A program made the position numbers and the translations under genes. Source: Clostridiales bacterium UBA3259 (lineage in GTDB: Bacteria; Bacillota_A; Clostridia; Oscillospirales; Oscillospiraceae). From it: a stretch of 64,000 bases of DNA. This document shows, in pieces, positions 34,863 through 43,171 of the stretch (positions within the stretch are counted from its first letter, which is position 1; each line of letters begins with the position of its first letter). The notes beneath the pieces were generated by a model. It had not been told where the DNA came from and did no database searches. It saw only the letters and a list, made by a program, of their open reading frames with translations. The stretch covers positions 9,540 through 73,539 of the forward strand of contig DEUP01000001.1 of the NCBI GenBank assembly GCA_002362625.1, in the 5' to 3' direction.

Positions 34863-35639
34863 TTATAATAGCTGAACCTCTTCATAGGAAGAGTCATGAA
34901 AAATGCCATGGGTTTGGAAAACGCAGGAAAGGGCCAGGAGGATACAGACCAAGGCCCACAGGGGATAGGCTTTCGAAGAAAGGAAAATGGGAGGAAGATC
35001 CATCAGCAGGGCAGACCCAAGAAACAGGCTCCCACAGACCACAACGCTGTTTTGCATCAGCTTTGCACCCGGCGTGTGGCCTATGAGATACAGCAGGCCG
35101 CTGGCGGAGGCAAGAAAGGGCAGCAGCAGACACAGCAGCACGCTGCCGGGCTCCAGGTCGGTTCTTGCCAGAGCGAAGCAGAAGAGGCTGCAAAGCATAG
35201 ACAGGTCACCGATGCAGATGATCAGCAGCTTGGCCCCAAGCTGCTTGCTCCCGGAAACCTTTGCGGCCATTTCCACCTCGATCATCTGATATCGCCTGGA
35301 ACGATAAAGGAAGGGCAGTGCTGTCAAAAAAATCAGAAAGGAGCAGCCGCTCAGCAGAATCCCGACGGATTTGGAATTGTCCGTAAAGGAAAGGAACAAG
35401 GAAAAGACCACGCCGGTGAGAAGCATCAGGGTGACGGCCTGATACAGCCATATCTTCCAGCCGATGAACCGTACTTGGGTGCCCAGAAAACCCCAATAGG
35501 ACAGCCTTTTCGGAGCGGTCTTCCTGGCAAGGGAGATCTGCGCGAGGGACAGGGTTTCCCGTATATGGGCAGGGCGGACGGGAGCGTCGGCGCTGTGCAG
35601 CGCGTTTTTTAATTGGGTTTCCAGTTCGTGATTTGTCAT
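34863..35639 (-). CDS. Multi-pass membrane protein, possible anti-sigma factor
   Basis: The 258-residue protein has a soluble N-terminus of about 58 residues (MTNHELETQLKNALHSAD and onward) followed by six hydrophobic segments (LYQAVTLMLLTGVVFSLFL, LLSGCSFLIFLTALPFLY, LLIICIGDLSMLCSLFCFAL, VLLCLLLPFLASASGLLYLI and two more). No family is securely recognised. It starts four bases after the ECF sigma gene, and membrane proteins with a short cytosolic head in this position often hold the sigma factor inactive, so an anti-sigma role is a reasonable inference. Confidence 0.6.
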   Translation of the reverse strand: MTNHELETQLKNALHSADAPVRPAHIRETLSLAQISLARKTAPKRLSYWGFLGTQVRFIGWKIWLYQAVTLMLLTGVVFSLFLSFTDNSKSVGILLSGCSFLIFLTALPFLYRSRRYQMIEVEMAAKVSGSKQLGAKLLIICIGDLSMLCSLFCFALARTDLEPGSVLLCLLLPFLASASGLLYLIGHTPGAKLMQNSVVVCGSLFLGSALLMDLPPIFLSSKAYPLWALVCILLALSCVFQTHGIFHDSSYEEVQLL

Positions 35640-35643
35640 GGGG

Positions 35644-36165
35644 TCAGCCTCCTTCCAATTGCTTTTTCAGCTTTTTTAAGGCAGAGCGGAGTTTGGACTG
35701 GACTGTTCGCAGAGGAAGACCGGTGACTTGGGAAATTTCCCGCAGGGTCAGATCCTGACCATAGCGCAGAATCACCAATTCCCGAGTGTCCTCCGGCAGT
35801 TGCCTCACCAGTTCCCGAAAGCGCAGTTCCGATTGAAGCTGTTCCAGAGGCGAACCGGGATCGGCCAGTTCCGTGGGAATATCCTCAAAGGAGGTTTCCG
35901 TCAGGTATTTTTTCCGCTTCATGTCGATGCAGGTGTTGGCGGCGATTTGGTACAAAAAGGCCTTGAATTTCCCTCTGTGGACATACCGGTCAAAATAGCG
36001 GATGGCCTTGAGAAAGGTTTCCTGGGCGGCGTCCTCGGCCAGGGTTGGGGTTGGGGCATGCCAAAGACAGTAGCGCAGGATCTCCGGGTAAAAGGCTTCG
36101 ACCAGTTCATCCAGTGCGCCTTCATCGCCCTGGACGATCCTTTCTATCCATCTGTCTGCATCCAT
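35644..36165 (-). CDS. ECF-type RNA polymerase sigma factor
   Basis: The 173-residue protein has sigma region 2 (DELVEAFYPEILRYCL, then AEDAAQETFLKAIRYFDRY) and region 4 (LRQ-type helix-turn-helix LREISQVTGLPLRTVQSKLR) without regions 1 or 3, as in ECF factors. It heads the operon with the membrane protein and ABC transporter, suggesting that it activates this transporter and perhaps its own gene in response to an envelope signal (inference). RBS GGAGG precedes the ATG (AGGAAACACACA). Confidence 0.92.
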   Translation of the reverse strand: MDADRWIERIVQGDEGALDELVEAFYPEILRYCLWHAPTPTLAEDAAQETFLKAIRYFDRYVHRGKFKAFLYQIAANTCIDMKRKKYLTETSFEDIPTELADPGSPLEQLQSELRFRELVRQLPEDTRELVILRYGQDLTLREISQVTGLPLRTVQSKLRSALKKLKKQLEGG

Positions 36166-36235
36166 TGTGTGTTTCCTCCAGAAGCGCTTCTTACTTACTA
36201 TAACGAATGATTTGGATAAAATGATTGAGGGGAAA

Positions 36236-36280
36236 TAAAAAATACCGCCTTCGGTGATTTTCGGTAATCACGGAGGGCGG
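36236..36280 (-). terminator. Terminator of the VanZ gene
   Basis: On the minus strand an imperfect 16-bp stem (CCGCCCTCCGTGATT with its partner AATCACCGAAGGCGG) is followed by TATTTTTTATTT, directly after the VanZ stop codon. Confidence 0.82.
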
Positions 36281-36287
36281 CATAGGG

Positions 36288-36890
36288 TTACAAAAGAGGG
36301 TAGAGAAGCGGCTCAAAGGCATCCGCCAGAAAGGGATGCAGAAAGAACATGACGCCAAAGCTGATGGCGCAGATGGCAAATACAGTTTGAATGTCGTCCT
36401 CCGGCTTCAGCTCTGGAATCAGGCGAAGGGCAAGACACCCGAAGAGCCAGCCCACAAGGGTGCCAAGGGTATTGGTTATCAGGTCATTTACATCCGTGGC
36501 CCGATACGTAAAAATTTGCAGCAGCTCAATGGTCAGGGACGTGAAGAATCCAAACAAAACCGTCCACCAGACCTTCCCAAAGCGCTTCCATAGCACGGTC
36601 AGGAAGAAGCCCAGGGGAACGAACAGAGCAACATTGAGCAGGGAGGATTTATAAGCGGAAAACATATAGGCGAAGGGCTTCAGGTTGATGTTAAAATCCA
36701 GCCGGACATACCGGATATCCGGAAGTCCCACCACCACATAGACGGCGCAGAGATACAAGGCCAGAAAAAAATACCAGACCGTTTTCCGCTTATTGTGAAA
36801 GCAGTGTTTATTTAACAGGCAGAAGACCGGCAGCAGCAAAATTGCTGCTGCCGTTCCATCCAGTCCCCAGAAAAACAGGGTTTTGAACAT
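36288..36890 (-). CDS. VanZ family membrane protein
   Basis: The 200-residue protein has five hydrophobic segments and the VanZ-type core: NVALFVPLGFFLTVLWKRFG, then SLTIELLQIFTYRATDVNDL and NTLGTLVGWLFG, with the conserved E-x-x-Q, R-x-x-D-x-x-D and N-T-x-G residues. VanZ of the vancomycin cluster lowers teicoplanin susceptibility, but most chromosomal members have no known role. It is 18 bases downstream of the phospholipase-like gene and probably cotranscribed. Confidence 0.88.
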   Translation of the reverse strand: MFKTLFFWGLDGTAAAILLLPVFCLLNKHCFHNKRKTVWYFFLALYLCAVYVVVGLPDIRYVRLDFNINLKPFAYMFSAYKSSLLNVALFVPLGFFLTVLWKRFGKVWWTVLFGFFTSLTIELLQIFTYRATDVNDLITNTLGTLVGWLFGCLALRLIPELKPEDDIQTVFAICAISFGVMFFLHPFLADAFEPLLYPLL

Positions 36891-36908
36891 GATTGAACGC
36901 TCCTAAAT

Positions 36909-37460
36909 TCAAATAATCGGAGGAAGAAACAGAACGGCCAGCACACAGCAGCAGGCCCGCAGGGCGTATTTCGCATCGGTGTGGATGTTTGCCGGGAGCG
37001 TGCAGTAGACCTTGTGATAGCGGTAAATGGCCTCCATAATGGAGCGGGCGTTTTCGCGGGTGATCTTTGGGTCACTTTGGATGTAGCTGAGAAAGTGGTC
37101 CTGAAGGGCGGCCTCATATTCCCGGTGATCTCCCAGGTTGGTGGTGAACATATCGTTATGGGCATATGTAAAGGCATCGGTGGTATAGTGAATCAGCTTT
37201 CCCAGGGTGTAGTAGTCAAACAGGTTCAGCTGATCCTTGGACTCCAGACGTCGGGCGATGTGACGCATGAAGGAACGGGCGTTCAGATAATTGTGGCCCC
37301 GCAGCCACTGGTAATGGATGGAACCCTTTATATACGTGGCGGGATTCCGGTCCGGCTCAATGCAGCCAAAGAGAAAGGCCTTTTGATACCGCTGGGGAAT
37401 GCCCTCCATATAATGCGCAACCAGATATTCACCAAGCATGCGATGACTTTTTCCCCGCAT
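36909..37460 (-). CDS. Zinc-dependent phospholipase C-like protein
   Basis: The 183-residue protein resembles the bacterial zinc-dependent phospholipase C / S1-P1 nuclease fold family: an N-terminal SHRMLGEYLVAHYM, FGCIEPDRNP with conserved Asp, GSIHYQWLRGHN, and HYTTDAFTYAHND with the H-x3-D metal pattern. No signal peptide is seen, and the C-terminus ends in a hydrophobic stretch (ACCCVLAVLFLPPII). Metabolic role unknown; the same family is often annotated in Clostridia near membrane genes. RBS AAGGAGCGG supports the start. Confidence 0.75.
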   Translation of the reverse strand: MRGKSHRMLGEYLVAHYMEGIPQRYQKAFLFGCIEPDRNPATYIKGSIHYQWLRGHNYLNARSFMRHIARRLESKDQLNLFDYYTLGKLIHYTTDAFTYAHNDMFTTNLGDHREYEAALQDHFLSYIQSDPKITRENARSIMEAIYRYHKVYCTLPANIHTDAKYALRACCCVLAVLFLPPII

Positions 37461-37639
37461 TGTACCGCTCCTTTTTCTGAACCGCTTCAGGCTCTTGATG
37501 GTGCTTGCATTATAGCATGTTTTTTCCGGAATGTGTGAACATTAAAAGGATCTTAAAACAAATCAGAGGTTTTCCCAATGGGAAATCAAAAACATTATGT
37601 GATCTTTGTGCGAAATCACAAGCACCTCCCAGGAAGGCT

Positions 37640-37668
37640 TTCCCCGCTGCCTGCATAGCAGCGGGGAA
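37640..37668 (-). terminator. Stem-loop after the kinase gene
   Basis: Arms TTCCCCGCTGC and GCAGCGGGGAA enclose a seven-base loop just past the stop codon of the minus-strand kinase gene. No T-run is visible. The rest of 37461-37673 holds nothing recognised. Confidence 0.5.
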
Positions 37669-37673
37669 GCGGG

Positions 37674-40562
37674 TTACTCAGCAATGGTGAAGTCCAGAGA
37701 TGTGACCTTCATGCCATTAAAATATACTTTTAGCTTATAGCTTCCGCTGGTTTGGGGAATCGTAGGAACGTCCAGCTCGCCGTAGTGATAATCACCGGCA
37801 TACCAAAGCTCCTTCCACCAGTCGCTATCCTGGGAGGTGTACTCCGGCAGCACGTTTCCATGGGCATCCTCGATCACATACAGGATGTTCAGCTCGTACC
37901 CAAGAAGATGGAAATTCGTGGTGCCGTGGAGGACAATGGAAATGCCCTCGCCAACCTGGAACTGGTCGGTAAAGTCGTCGTCGCTCATGCCGTCAAACTG
38001 CCAATCCTCTTTTTCCGGGGTCTTTACCAAATGGGCCTCGATATTCTCCGCGGAAAGGCCGCTTTCCTCATAGGAGAAGTCCGGCGCCTCCGGAGAGGTG
38101 TAGCTGTAGATGTTGCCGAAAATGGAGGTGGAGTCCGCGGCGTGAACGGTAAACTGATACTCCGCGTCGGGAAGCTGGGGCGAAATGAAAGCACTGGGAC
38201 TGTCGCATTTGATTACGCTGGAGCCTTCGCTGCCGTCGATGGTGTAAATCACCAGCCAGCCGCCGGAGGGCGCGGCACCGGAATGCTCCCAGGTCAGGGT
38301 TAGACCATCGGAATCGGTGTCATCCACGTGGAACGCGGTGATGAGAATGGGATTGGCAGTGATGCTGGTGCGGGCGGCCTGGGTCATGCCGGAGGCGGTG
38401 ACCTCCACCGTATAGCTCTGGGTGGGATCCACGCCGGAGAAATAGACCTCGGTGTCCGTCACCGTCCGCTGCTCCTCATAGCCGGAGTCGCTGTAGCAGC
38501 GGACATTCCAGCTGTCCACCACAATGTCGCCGGGGGCATTCCAGTGGACGGTCATGTCATTGCTGCCGGTGGAGGTGATGGCCAGGTTCTGGGCCAGAAT
38601 CAGCCGGGAGGCCATGAATTCCAGAGAAGTGTTGCCGCTGAGGGACAGGTCTTCTCCGGCCTCCAGGGTGAAGGTATAGACCTTGCTTACGGAAAGACCG
38701 TTGATGGAGACAGAGTGGCCGGTAAAGCTCTGCCGCTGTTCCTCCTCACCCTCTGTCTGATAGACCACGGTCCATTCCTCAGGCTCCTGGCCGTCCGCGG
38801 CAAAGTTCAGCATTACAGAGCCGTCCACGGAACCGGTAACGGCGGTGAAGGAAACAATGCGGGTGGTGGTATCGGTGGTGAAGATATCCGAGGTCTGGCC
38901 CACCAGCTTGTGGAAGCCCTGGATTTGCAGCTCCACCCGGTAAATGGAGTTGGGCAGCAGATCCGGGAAGGAAATGCCCTGAGCCGTCATGGTCTGGGTC
39001 TTCACGTTGCCGTAGCTGTCGGAACAGACAACGGTCAGCAGGGAGGGATCGATCTCACTGTCCACGGTGACGGTAAGCTGGTTCCGGTCGCCGGTGACAT
39101 GGAGGGCATCAATTCTTTGCAGATATTGATTTTGGTAATACCAGAAGCCGGCAAAGCCGATGGCGGCCAGAATGATCAGGGTAATGAGGGTGGACAAAAG
39201 CTTCTTTACCCGGCGCTTCCGGGCTTTTGCCCTGAGGGCCTTCTGCCGCTGCTTTTCTTCCTCCTTTCGATCCCGCTCCTCATTCATAACAGGATCGAAG
39301 GGTACATCGGTATCGTCTACCTCGTCGAAGTTTTTGACGACAAAGGCGAAGGGATCCGGCTGCTCCGGAATCTCGGGGACGGTGACACCCTCCGGCGTCT
39401 CATGGGAAATCAGATCCTCCGCCTTTTCCATGATTTTGGAAAGCTCGTCGGACATTTCATGGGGCATAAGGGTATTGGCATCCGCCTCACCGGGAAGGGT
39501 TTCGTCGGAATCGGAGGGTTCCGGATCCGCTGCCGGCGCTTCCCCGGCCGTGTCCGTCCCGGATGCCTCCTCCGCTGTCTCAGCAGCCGCACCGACCACG
39601 GCGGGAATCCGGATGGTCTCCTCCCCGGAGGGCTCCTGCGCAGGAAGCTCCAAAGCGGTGTAGGGAGTGATGGGCGTGTCGTTGATGACGTTTCGCTGCA
39701 TATACCCGGCCAGGGCCTTGCCCATATCCTTGGGATCCGTCCAGCGCTGGGCAGGATCGGGATGGATGGCCTTCATGATGATTTCCGCCAGCTCATAGTC
39801 CGCGTTGGCGGGAGAGGGAAGCACCTCCTCCGGAGCCTTGTCCCGGAAGGGAAGCTGACCCTCGTTATACAGCTGATACAGGATCATGCCTACCGCGTAG
39901 GTGTCGGCGGTGAGATTCAGGGAAGCCATGGGGTCGTGAAGCTCCGGCGGAGTATAGACGCTGCGGTACTTGTCCGGAAGCGCGGTGTACTTCAAAGCGT
40001 CCATCTGGACAAAGCCCAGATCGCCGATGCGGTACTCCTTTTTGCCGGACACAAAAACGTTGTTGGGCTTGAGATCCACATAAAGGGCGCCGGCCTCCCG
40101 GCAGACGGAAAGGGCCGAGCAAAGATCCAGTCCCAGATTCACCGCTTCCAGATGGGTCACGGGATTGCGCCGGACGTGCTTTTCCAGAGAGCGCTTGTAG
40201 GTACCCACCAGGTAGACCTGATAGCCCAGCCGTTTGCTGGTGATGGGCTCCATCTGCCAGCTTTCATAGCTGAGGAATCCCTCCAGTTTGGAAAGCTTCT
40301 GAAGGAACTCGGCCTCCTTGATCACGTCATTGCCTACGGTTTTAAAGTAGTCCATGGCATCCGCCGGATCCCGGTAGGCGCCCGCCAGCAGCAGAGCGTC
40401 CATCTGAACCTGAGAGGCGGGAATGGAGATGATTTTGACTATGTATTTCTTTTCTGAGTTTTCTCGGATTGCGGGACAGCACTGGACGCCGTCGTGACTG
40501 CTCATGGGAGTCCCCATGGCGAATCCATCCAGCAAAGGAGAGATGAGTTTTGGATCGGACAA
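37674..40562 (-). CDS. Membrane Ser/Thr protein kinase with Fn3-like extracellular repeats
   Basis: The 962-residue protein has an N-terminal kinase domain (about 30-290), an acidic linker (305-440), a basic stretch before one membrane segment (454-476, LLSTLITLIILAAIGFAGFW), and an outer region (480-962) of several beta-sandwich repeats that look like fibronectin III (LNFAADGQEPEEWTVVYQTE, DVYF-type loops). Kinase residues: Lys43 in YIVKI, catalytic Asp163 in YVDLKPNN (the usual HRD is YVD, so non-RD), Asp181 in DLGF, PPE for APE. Start is TTG behind AAGGAGG. Divergent from a zinc-ribbon membrane protein. No PASTA repeats are seen, so it is not a PrkC orthologue. Confidence 0.85.
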   Translation of the reverse strand: MSDPKLISPLLDGFAMGTPMSSHDGVQCCPAIRENSEKKYIVKIISIPASQVQMDALLLAGAYRDPADAMDYFKTVGNDVIKEAEFLQKLSKLEGFLSYESWQMEPITSKRLGYQVYLVGTYKRSLEKHVRRNPVTHLEAVNLGLDLCSALSVCREAGALYVDLKPNNVFVSGKKEYRIGDLGFVQMDALKYTALPDKYRSVYTPPELHDPMASLNLTADTYAVGMILYQLYNEGQLPFRDKAPEEVLPSPANADYELAEIIMKAIHPDPAQRWTDPKDMGKALAGYMQRNVINDTPITPYTALELPAQEPSGEETIRIPAVVGAAAETAEEASGTDTAGEAPAADPEPSDSDETLPGEADANTLMPHEMSDELSKIMEKAEDLISHETPEGVTVPEIPEQPDPFAFVVKNFDEVDDTDVPFDPVMNEERDRKEEEKQRQKALRAKARKRRVKKLLSTLITLIILAAIGFAGFWYYQNQYLQRIDALHVTGDRNQLTVTVDSEIDPSLLTVVCSDSYGNVKTQTMTAQGISFPDLLPNSIYRVELQIQGFHKLVGQTSDIFTTDTTTRIVSFTAVTGSVDGSVMLNFAADGQEPEEWTVVYQTEGEEEQRQSFTGHSVSINGLSVSKVYTFTLEAGEDLSLSGNTSLEFMASRLILAQNLAITSTGSNDMTVHWNAPGDIVVDSWNVRCYSDSGYEEQRTVTDTEVYFSGVDPTQSYTVEVTASGMTQAARTSITANPILITAFHVDDTDSDGLTLTWEHSGAAPSGGWLVIYTIDGSEGSSVIKCDSPSAFISPQLPDAEYQFTVHAADSTSIFGNIYSYTSPEAPDFSYEESGLSAENIEAHLVKTPEKEDWQFDGMSDDDFTDQFQVGEGISIVLHGTTNFHLLGYELNILYVIEDAHGNVLPEYTSQDSDWWKELWYAGDYHYGELDVPTIPQTSGSYKLKVYFNGMKVTSLDFTIAE

Positions 40563-40586
40563 ATTGATCGCCTCCTTAACCCATAT

Positions 40587-40615
40587 ATCATAAAATAAAA
40601 TGGCAAAAAAAGCAA
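40587..40615 (-). promoter_or_regulatory. Promoter of the membrane kinase gene
   Basis: On the minus strand TTGCTT (40615-40610), 17 bp, TATGAT (40592-40587), 25 bases before the TTG start codon. Confidence 0.65.
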
Positions 40616-40626
40616 CACTTTTGTAG

Positions 40627-40655
40627 TTGTATTCTCTGGAAAAGCGTGGTATAAT
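40627..40655 (+). promoter_or_regulatory. Promoter of the zinc-ribbon membrane protein gene
   Basis: TTGTAT (40627-40632), 17 bp, TATAAT (40650-40655). It lies only 11 bases from the divergent kinase promoter, so the two could share regulation. Confidence 0.75.
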
Positions 40656-40705
40656 GTCGCATTGTAGAAGATAGCAAGTCTGGAAACGGATTGGAGGTAC
40701 CTATT

Positions 40706-41713
40706 GTGGGTAAAATTATTTGCGATGTCTGCGGGACAACGTATCCCGATACTGCTCAGCGCTGTCCTATTTGCGGCTGCACCCGGGATGAGGCGGCGAA
40801 TATGCTCAGCGGCGAGCTGATGATGGACGAACTGTTAACGGACGCCAAATCGGGTGGTCAGCCCCAGAAAAAGCGGGAAATTTTTGATTTTGACGAGGCC
40901 AATGTTGGCCCCGGAGCCCCTCCGGAAAAGCCGGACCGGGATCTGTACGAGGAGGATGACCTTGAAGAGCCGCCCAAGCAGCATACCGCTTTGATCGTGC
41001 TGCTCACCGCGCTGATCGCCCTGCTGCTGATTGCCGCTGCGTTCCTCTTCTTCCGGTTCTATCTGCCCGGAAGGGGAGACAAGGAGCCGATTGCGGCATC
41101 TACGGCGGCGCCTACCGTGCAGACCACCCCTGCGGAGACCACCGAACCCACCATCCCCTGTGAAAGCCTGGCGCTGCTCAGCGGTTCTGCCACGGGAGAC
41201 GCGGAGCTGGTCAATCCCGGTCAGAAGTTCCTGATCAATGTCCATGTGCTGCCCGAGAACACCACGGACAAGCTGTACTTTGTCTCCGCCGATGAGAGTA
41301 TTGCCACCGTCAGCGAGGACGGCCAGGTGACGGCGGTGGGCGAGGGCGAAACGGTCATCAATGTAATCTGCGGTGAAATCGAGATGCCCTGTCTGGTGAC
41401 CTGCAACTTCTCCAAGGAGACAGAGCCTCCCACCGTGGCCACCACAGCGGCTACGGAGCCGGAGACCCAGCCCCGTCCGGCGGTGGAGCTGAAGCTGAAG
41501 AAGTCGGACATTCGGCTGAAGGTCTATTATGAGTTCCAGCTGGAGCTGGACTGTGATTTGCAGCCCACGGATGTGGAATGGAGCTGTGAGCATCCCTATA
41601 TCGCCAAGGTGGACGAGGAGGGCAATGTGACGGCCCTGCAGGCAGGCACCACCTCCGTTATCGCCAAATACGGCGATCAGGAAGTTAGCTGCATGATCCG
41701 CTGCTATAATTAA
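40706..41713 (+). CDS. Zinc-ribbon membrane protein with bacterial Ig-like (BIG2) domains
   Basis: From the GTG at 40706, seven bases after GGAGGT, the protein has 335 residues. Order: N-terminal zinc ribbon (C6-x2-C9 and C20-x2-C23), acidic cytoplasmic linker, one membrane segment (about 95-117, LIVLLTALIALLLIAAAFLF), a Thr/Pro-rich stalk, an Ig-like domain ending SADESIATVSEDGQVTAVGE, a second Thr/Pro linker and a second Ig-like domain ending HPYIAKVDEEGNVTALQAGT. The pattern of D-x-x-I-A-x-V-x-x-x-G-x-V-T-A is typical of BIG2. Divergent from the membrane kinase; a shared surface-sensing role is inference. Confidence 0.8.
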   Translation: MGKIICDVCGTTYPDTAQRCPICGCTRDEAANMLSGELMMDELLTDAKSGGQPQKKREIFDFDEANVGPGAPPEKPDRDLYEEDDLEEPPKQHTALIVLLTALIALLLIAAAFLFFRFYLPGRGDKEPIAASTAAPTVQTTPAETTEPTIPCESLALLSGSATGDAELVNPGQKFLINVHVLPENTTDKLYFVSADESIATVSEDGQVTAVGEGETVINVICGEIEMPCLVTCNFSKETEPPTVATTAATEPETQPRPAVELKLKKSDIRLKVYYEFQLELDCDLQPTDVEWSCEHPYIAKVDEEGNVTALQAGTTSVIAKYGDQEVSCMIRCYN

Positions 41714-41880
41714 GAAACCTCTGAATCATTCGCCTTCGGCTGAGCAGTGGATCTTTTGCCCCATCCGTGCAGTTCTGAAATTGGGAAATACATACAGTAT
41801 TCCTCCAATTTCAGAACTTTCGGCTGTGTCAAAATCTTACAGAAGTCAGCTCTTGTCGAATGAATCAGAGCTTCCCTTAA
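41713..41880. repeat. Covarying long-hairpin repeat, copy 1
   Basis: About 165 bp with imperfect terminal inverted repeats (AACCTCTGAATCATTCG against CGAATGAATCAGAGCTT) and an inner 14-bp stem AGTTCTGAAATTGG / CCAATTTCAGAACT. A second copy is at 60231-60398. Shared blocks include CGGCTGAGCA, TGGATCTTTT, GGGAAATACAT and GAACTTTCGGCTG. Where the stems differ between copies, both arms change together. No protein is encoded. It lies directly after the zinc-ribbon gene. Confidence 0.8.
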
Positions 41881-41916
41881 AAAATAAGGCTGCCCCACAT
41901 AATCGTGAGGCGGCCT
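41881..41916 (-). terminator. Terminator of the DUF378 gene
   Basis: On the minus strand stem AGGCCGCC / GGCAGCCT (one mismatch) is followed by TATTTTTTAA, just past the stop codon at 41923. Confidence 0.75.
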
Positions 41917-41922
41917 CATCTT

Positions 41923-42126
41923 TTAGTCGCCGTCTGTAAATGTTTTCCTTCGAAACAGAAAGGAAATGCACCACAGTCCCGCAAGACCAATTACGGTGTA
42001 CACGATACGGCTGAACAGGGATCCGGAACCGCCAAACAGCCAGGCAACCAGATCCAGCCGGAAAATACCCACCAGACCCCAGTTGACGCAGCCTAAAATA
42101 GACAGTATCAGTGCGATGGTATCCAA
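41923..42126 (-). CDS. DUF378 family small membrane protein
   Basis: The 67-residue protein has two membrane segments: IALILSILGCVNWGLVGIF, then an RLDLVAWLFGG loop, then IVYTVIGLAGLWCISFLF, the characteristic DUF378 (YuzA-like) layout. The start is a TTG seven bases after GGGAGAT. Function of the family is unknown. Confidence 0.85.
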   Translation of the reverse strand: MDTIALILSILGCVNWGLVGIFRLDLVAWLFGGSGSLFSRIVYTVIGLAGLWCISFLFRRKTFTDGD

Positions 42127-42260
42127 AGTAATCTCCCTCCTCCATCATCGGATAGGGATAGGATGTGCGCATTTTTCGATTTTATCAGGATGCGGATTGC
42201 AAAGTTCATCCATTTGCGCTATACTATCCTATATTGAATCACAAAAAGTGAGGGACAGCT

Positions 42261-43118
42261 ATGACCACCTTATACGAAGGCGCTTTTGCCAAGCTGAATT
42301 TGACATTGGACGTTTTGGGAAAGCGGGAGGACGGATACCATGATCTGCAAAGCGTGATGCAGACCATCTCCGTCCGGGATGATATTGAAATCGACATCGG
42401 CACCGGGAAGCCCTGGAGGCTCCTTTGCTCCAAGGAGGGCATTCCCACCGATGAAACAAACCTTGCCTGGAAGGCGGCAAGGGTCTACTGCGACAGCCTG
42501 GGAAAGGATCCCGACGGTCTGGAAATCCGGATTCTGAAGCGGATTCCCTCCGGCGCGGGAATGGGCGGCGGCAGTGCGGACGCGGCGGCTGTCCTGCGGG
42601 CGCTGAACCGACATTACGGAGAGCCGTTGTCCATTTTGGCCCTGGCGGAGCTGGGAGCGCAGGTTGGCAGCGACGTGCCCTTCTGCACCCTTTGCGGAAC
42701 GGCCATGGTGGAGGGACGAGGGGAACGGGTTCGCAGACTGCCGGATATGCCGGACTGCTTTTTCGTGATCTGCAAGCCGGACTTCTCCGTTTCCACGCCG
42801 GAATTGTATCGTAAGATCGACACGGTGGCCATTCCCCAGCGGCCGGACAATCAGGCCATGGAAAGCGCCCTGCTTTCCGGAGACTTAGGCAGGGTGGCGG
42901 AGAACATCTGGAATGTCTTCGACCCAATCGTCACCGCGGACCATTTGGAGCTGAACTATATCAAGTCCATTTTCCACAGCTATGGAGCGCTGAACCAGCA
43001 GATGACCGGCTCCGGCTCCGCCGTTTTTGGAATCCTGCCCAGCTTTGAATATGCCGCCGTGGTGTGCAATATGCTGAAGGAAAACTATCCGGATATTTTT
43101 GTTGCCAAACCTGTATAA
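42261..43118 (+). CDS. ispE: 4-diphosphocytidyl-2-C-methyl-D-erythritol kinase
   Basis: IspE is the GHMP-family kinase of the MEP pathway. The 285-residue protein begins AFAKLNLTLDVLGKREDGYHDL, has the ATP loop RIPSGAGMGGGSADAAAVLR (about 91-110), and GSGSAVFGILPS in the C-terminal part. Full length. The start follows GTGAGGGACAGCT. A terminator-like hairpin separates it from spoIIR. Confidence 0.96.
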   Translation: MTTLYEGAFAKLNLTLDVLGKREDGYHDLQSVMQTISVRDDIEIDIGTGKPWRLLCSKEGIPTDETNLAWKAARVYCDSLGKDPDGLEIRILKRIPSGAGMGGGSADAAAVLRALNRHYGEPLSILALAELGAQVGSDVPFCTLCGTAMVEGRGERVRRLPDMPDCFFVICKPDFSVSTPELYRKIDTVAIPQRPDNQAMESALLSGDLGRVAENIWNVFDPIVTADHLELNYIKSIFHSYGALNQQMTGSGSAVFGILPSFEYAAVVCNMLKENYPDIFVAKPV

Positions 43119-43130
43119 TTCTGGAAGACG

Positions 43131-43170
43131 CCGTCCATACTGAGGATATCTTAGTATGGACGGTAATTTT
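43131..43170 (+). terminator. Hairpin with T-run between ispE and spoIIR
   Basis: Perfect 11-bp arms CCGTCCATACT and AGTATGGACGG are followed by TAATTTTT, 13 bases after the ispE stop codon. It ends at the spoIIR start codon, so it may also occlude spoIIR translation on read-through transcripts. Confidence 0.75.
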
Positions 43171-43171
43171 T

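Noticed and set aside
37505..37690. 61-codon plus-strand frame between the phospholipase-like and kinase genes
   Set aside because: No ribosome site; overlaps the kinase terminator hairpin and stop codon; composition not protein-like.
38328..40457. 709-codon plus-strand frame opposite the kinase gene
   Set aside because: Antisense shadow of high-GC coding; the minus strand has clear kinase motifs and a ribosome site.
41854..41860. Spo0A-like TGTCGAA in hairpin repeat copy 1
   Set aside because: Copy 2 has TGCCGAT at the same place, and the bases belong to the outer stem, so it is probably chance.
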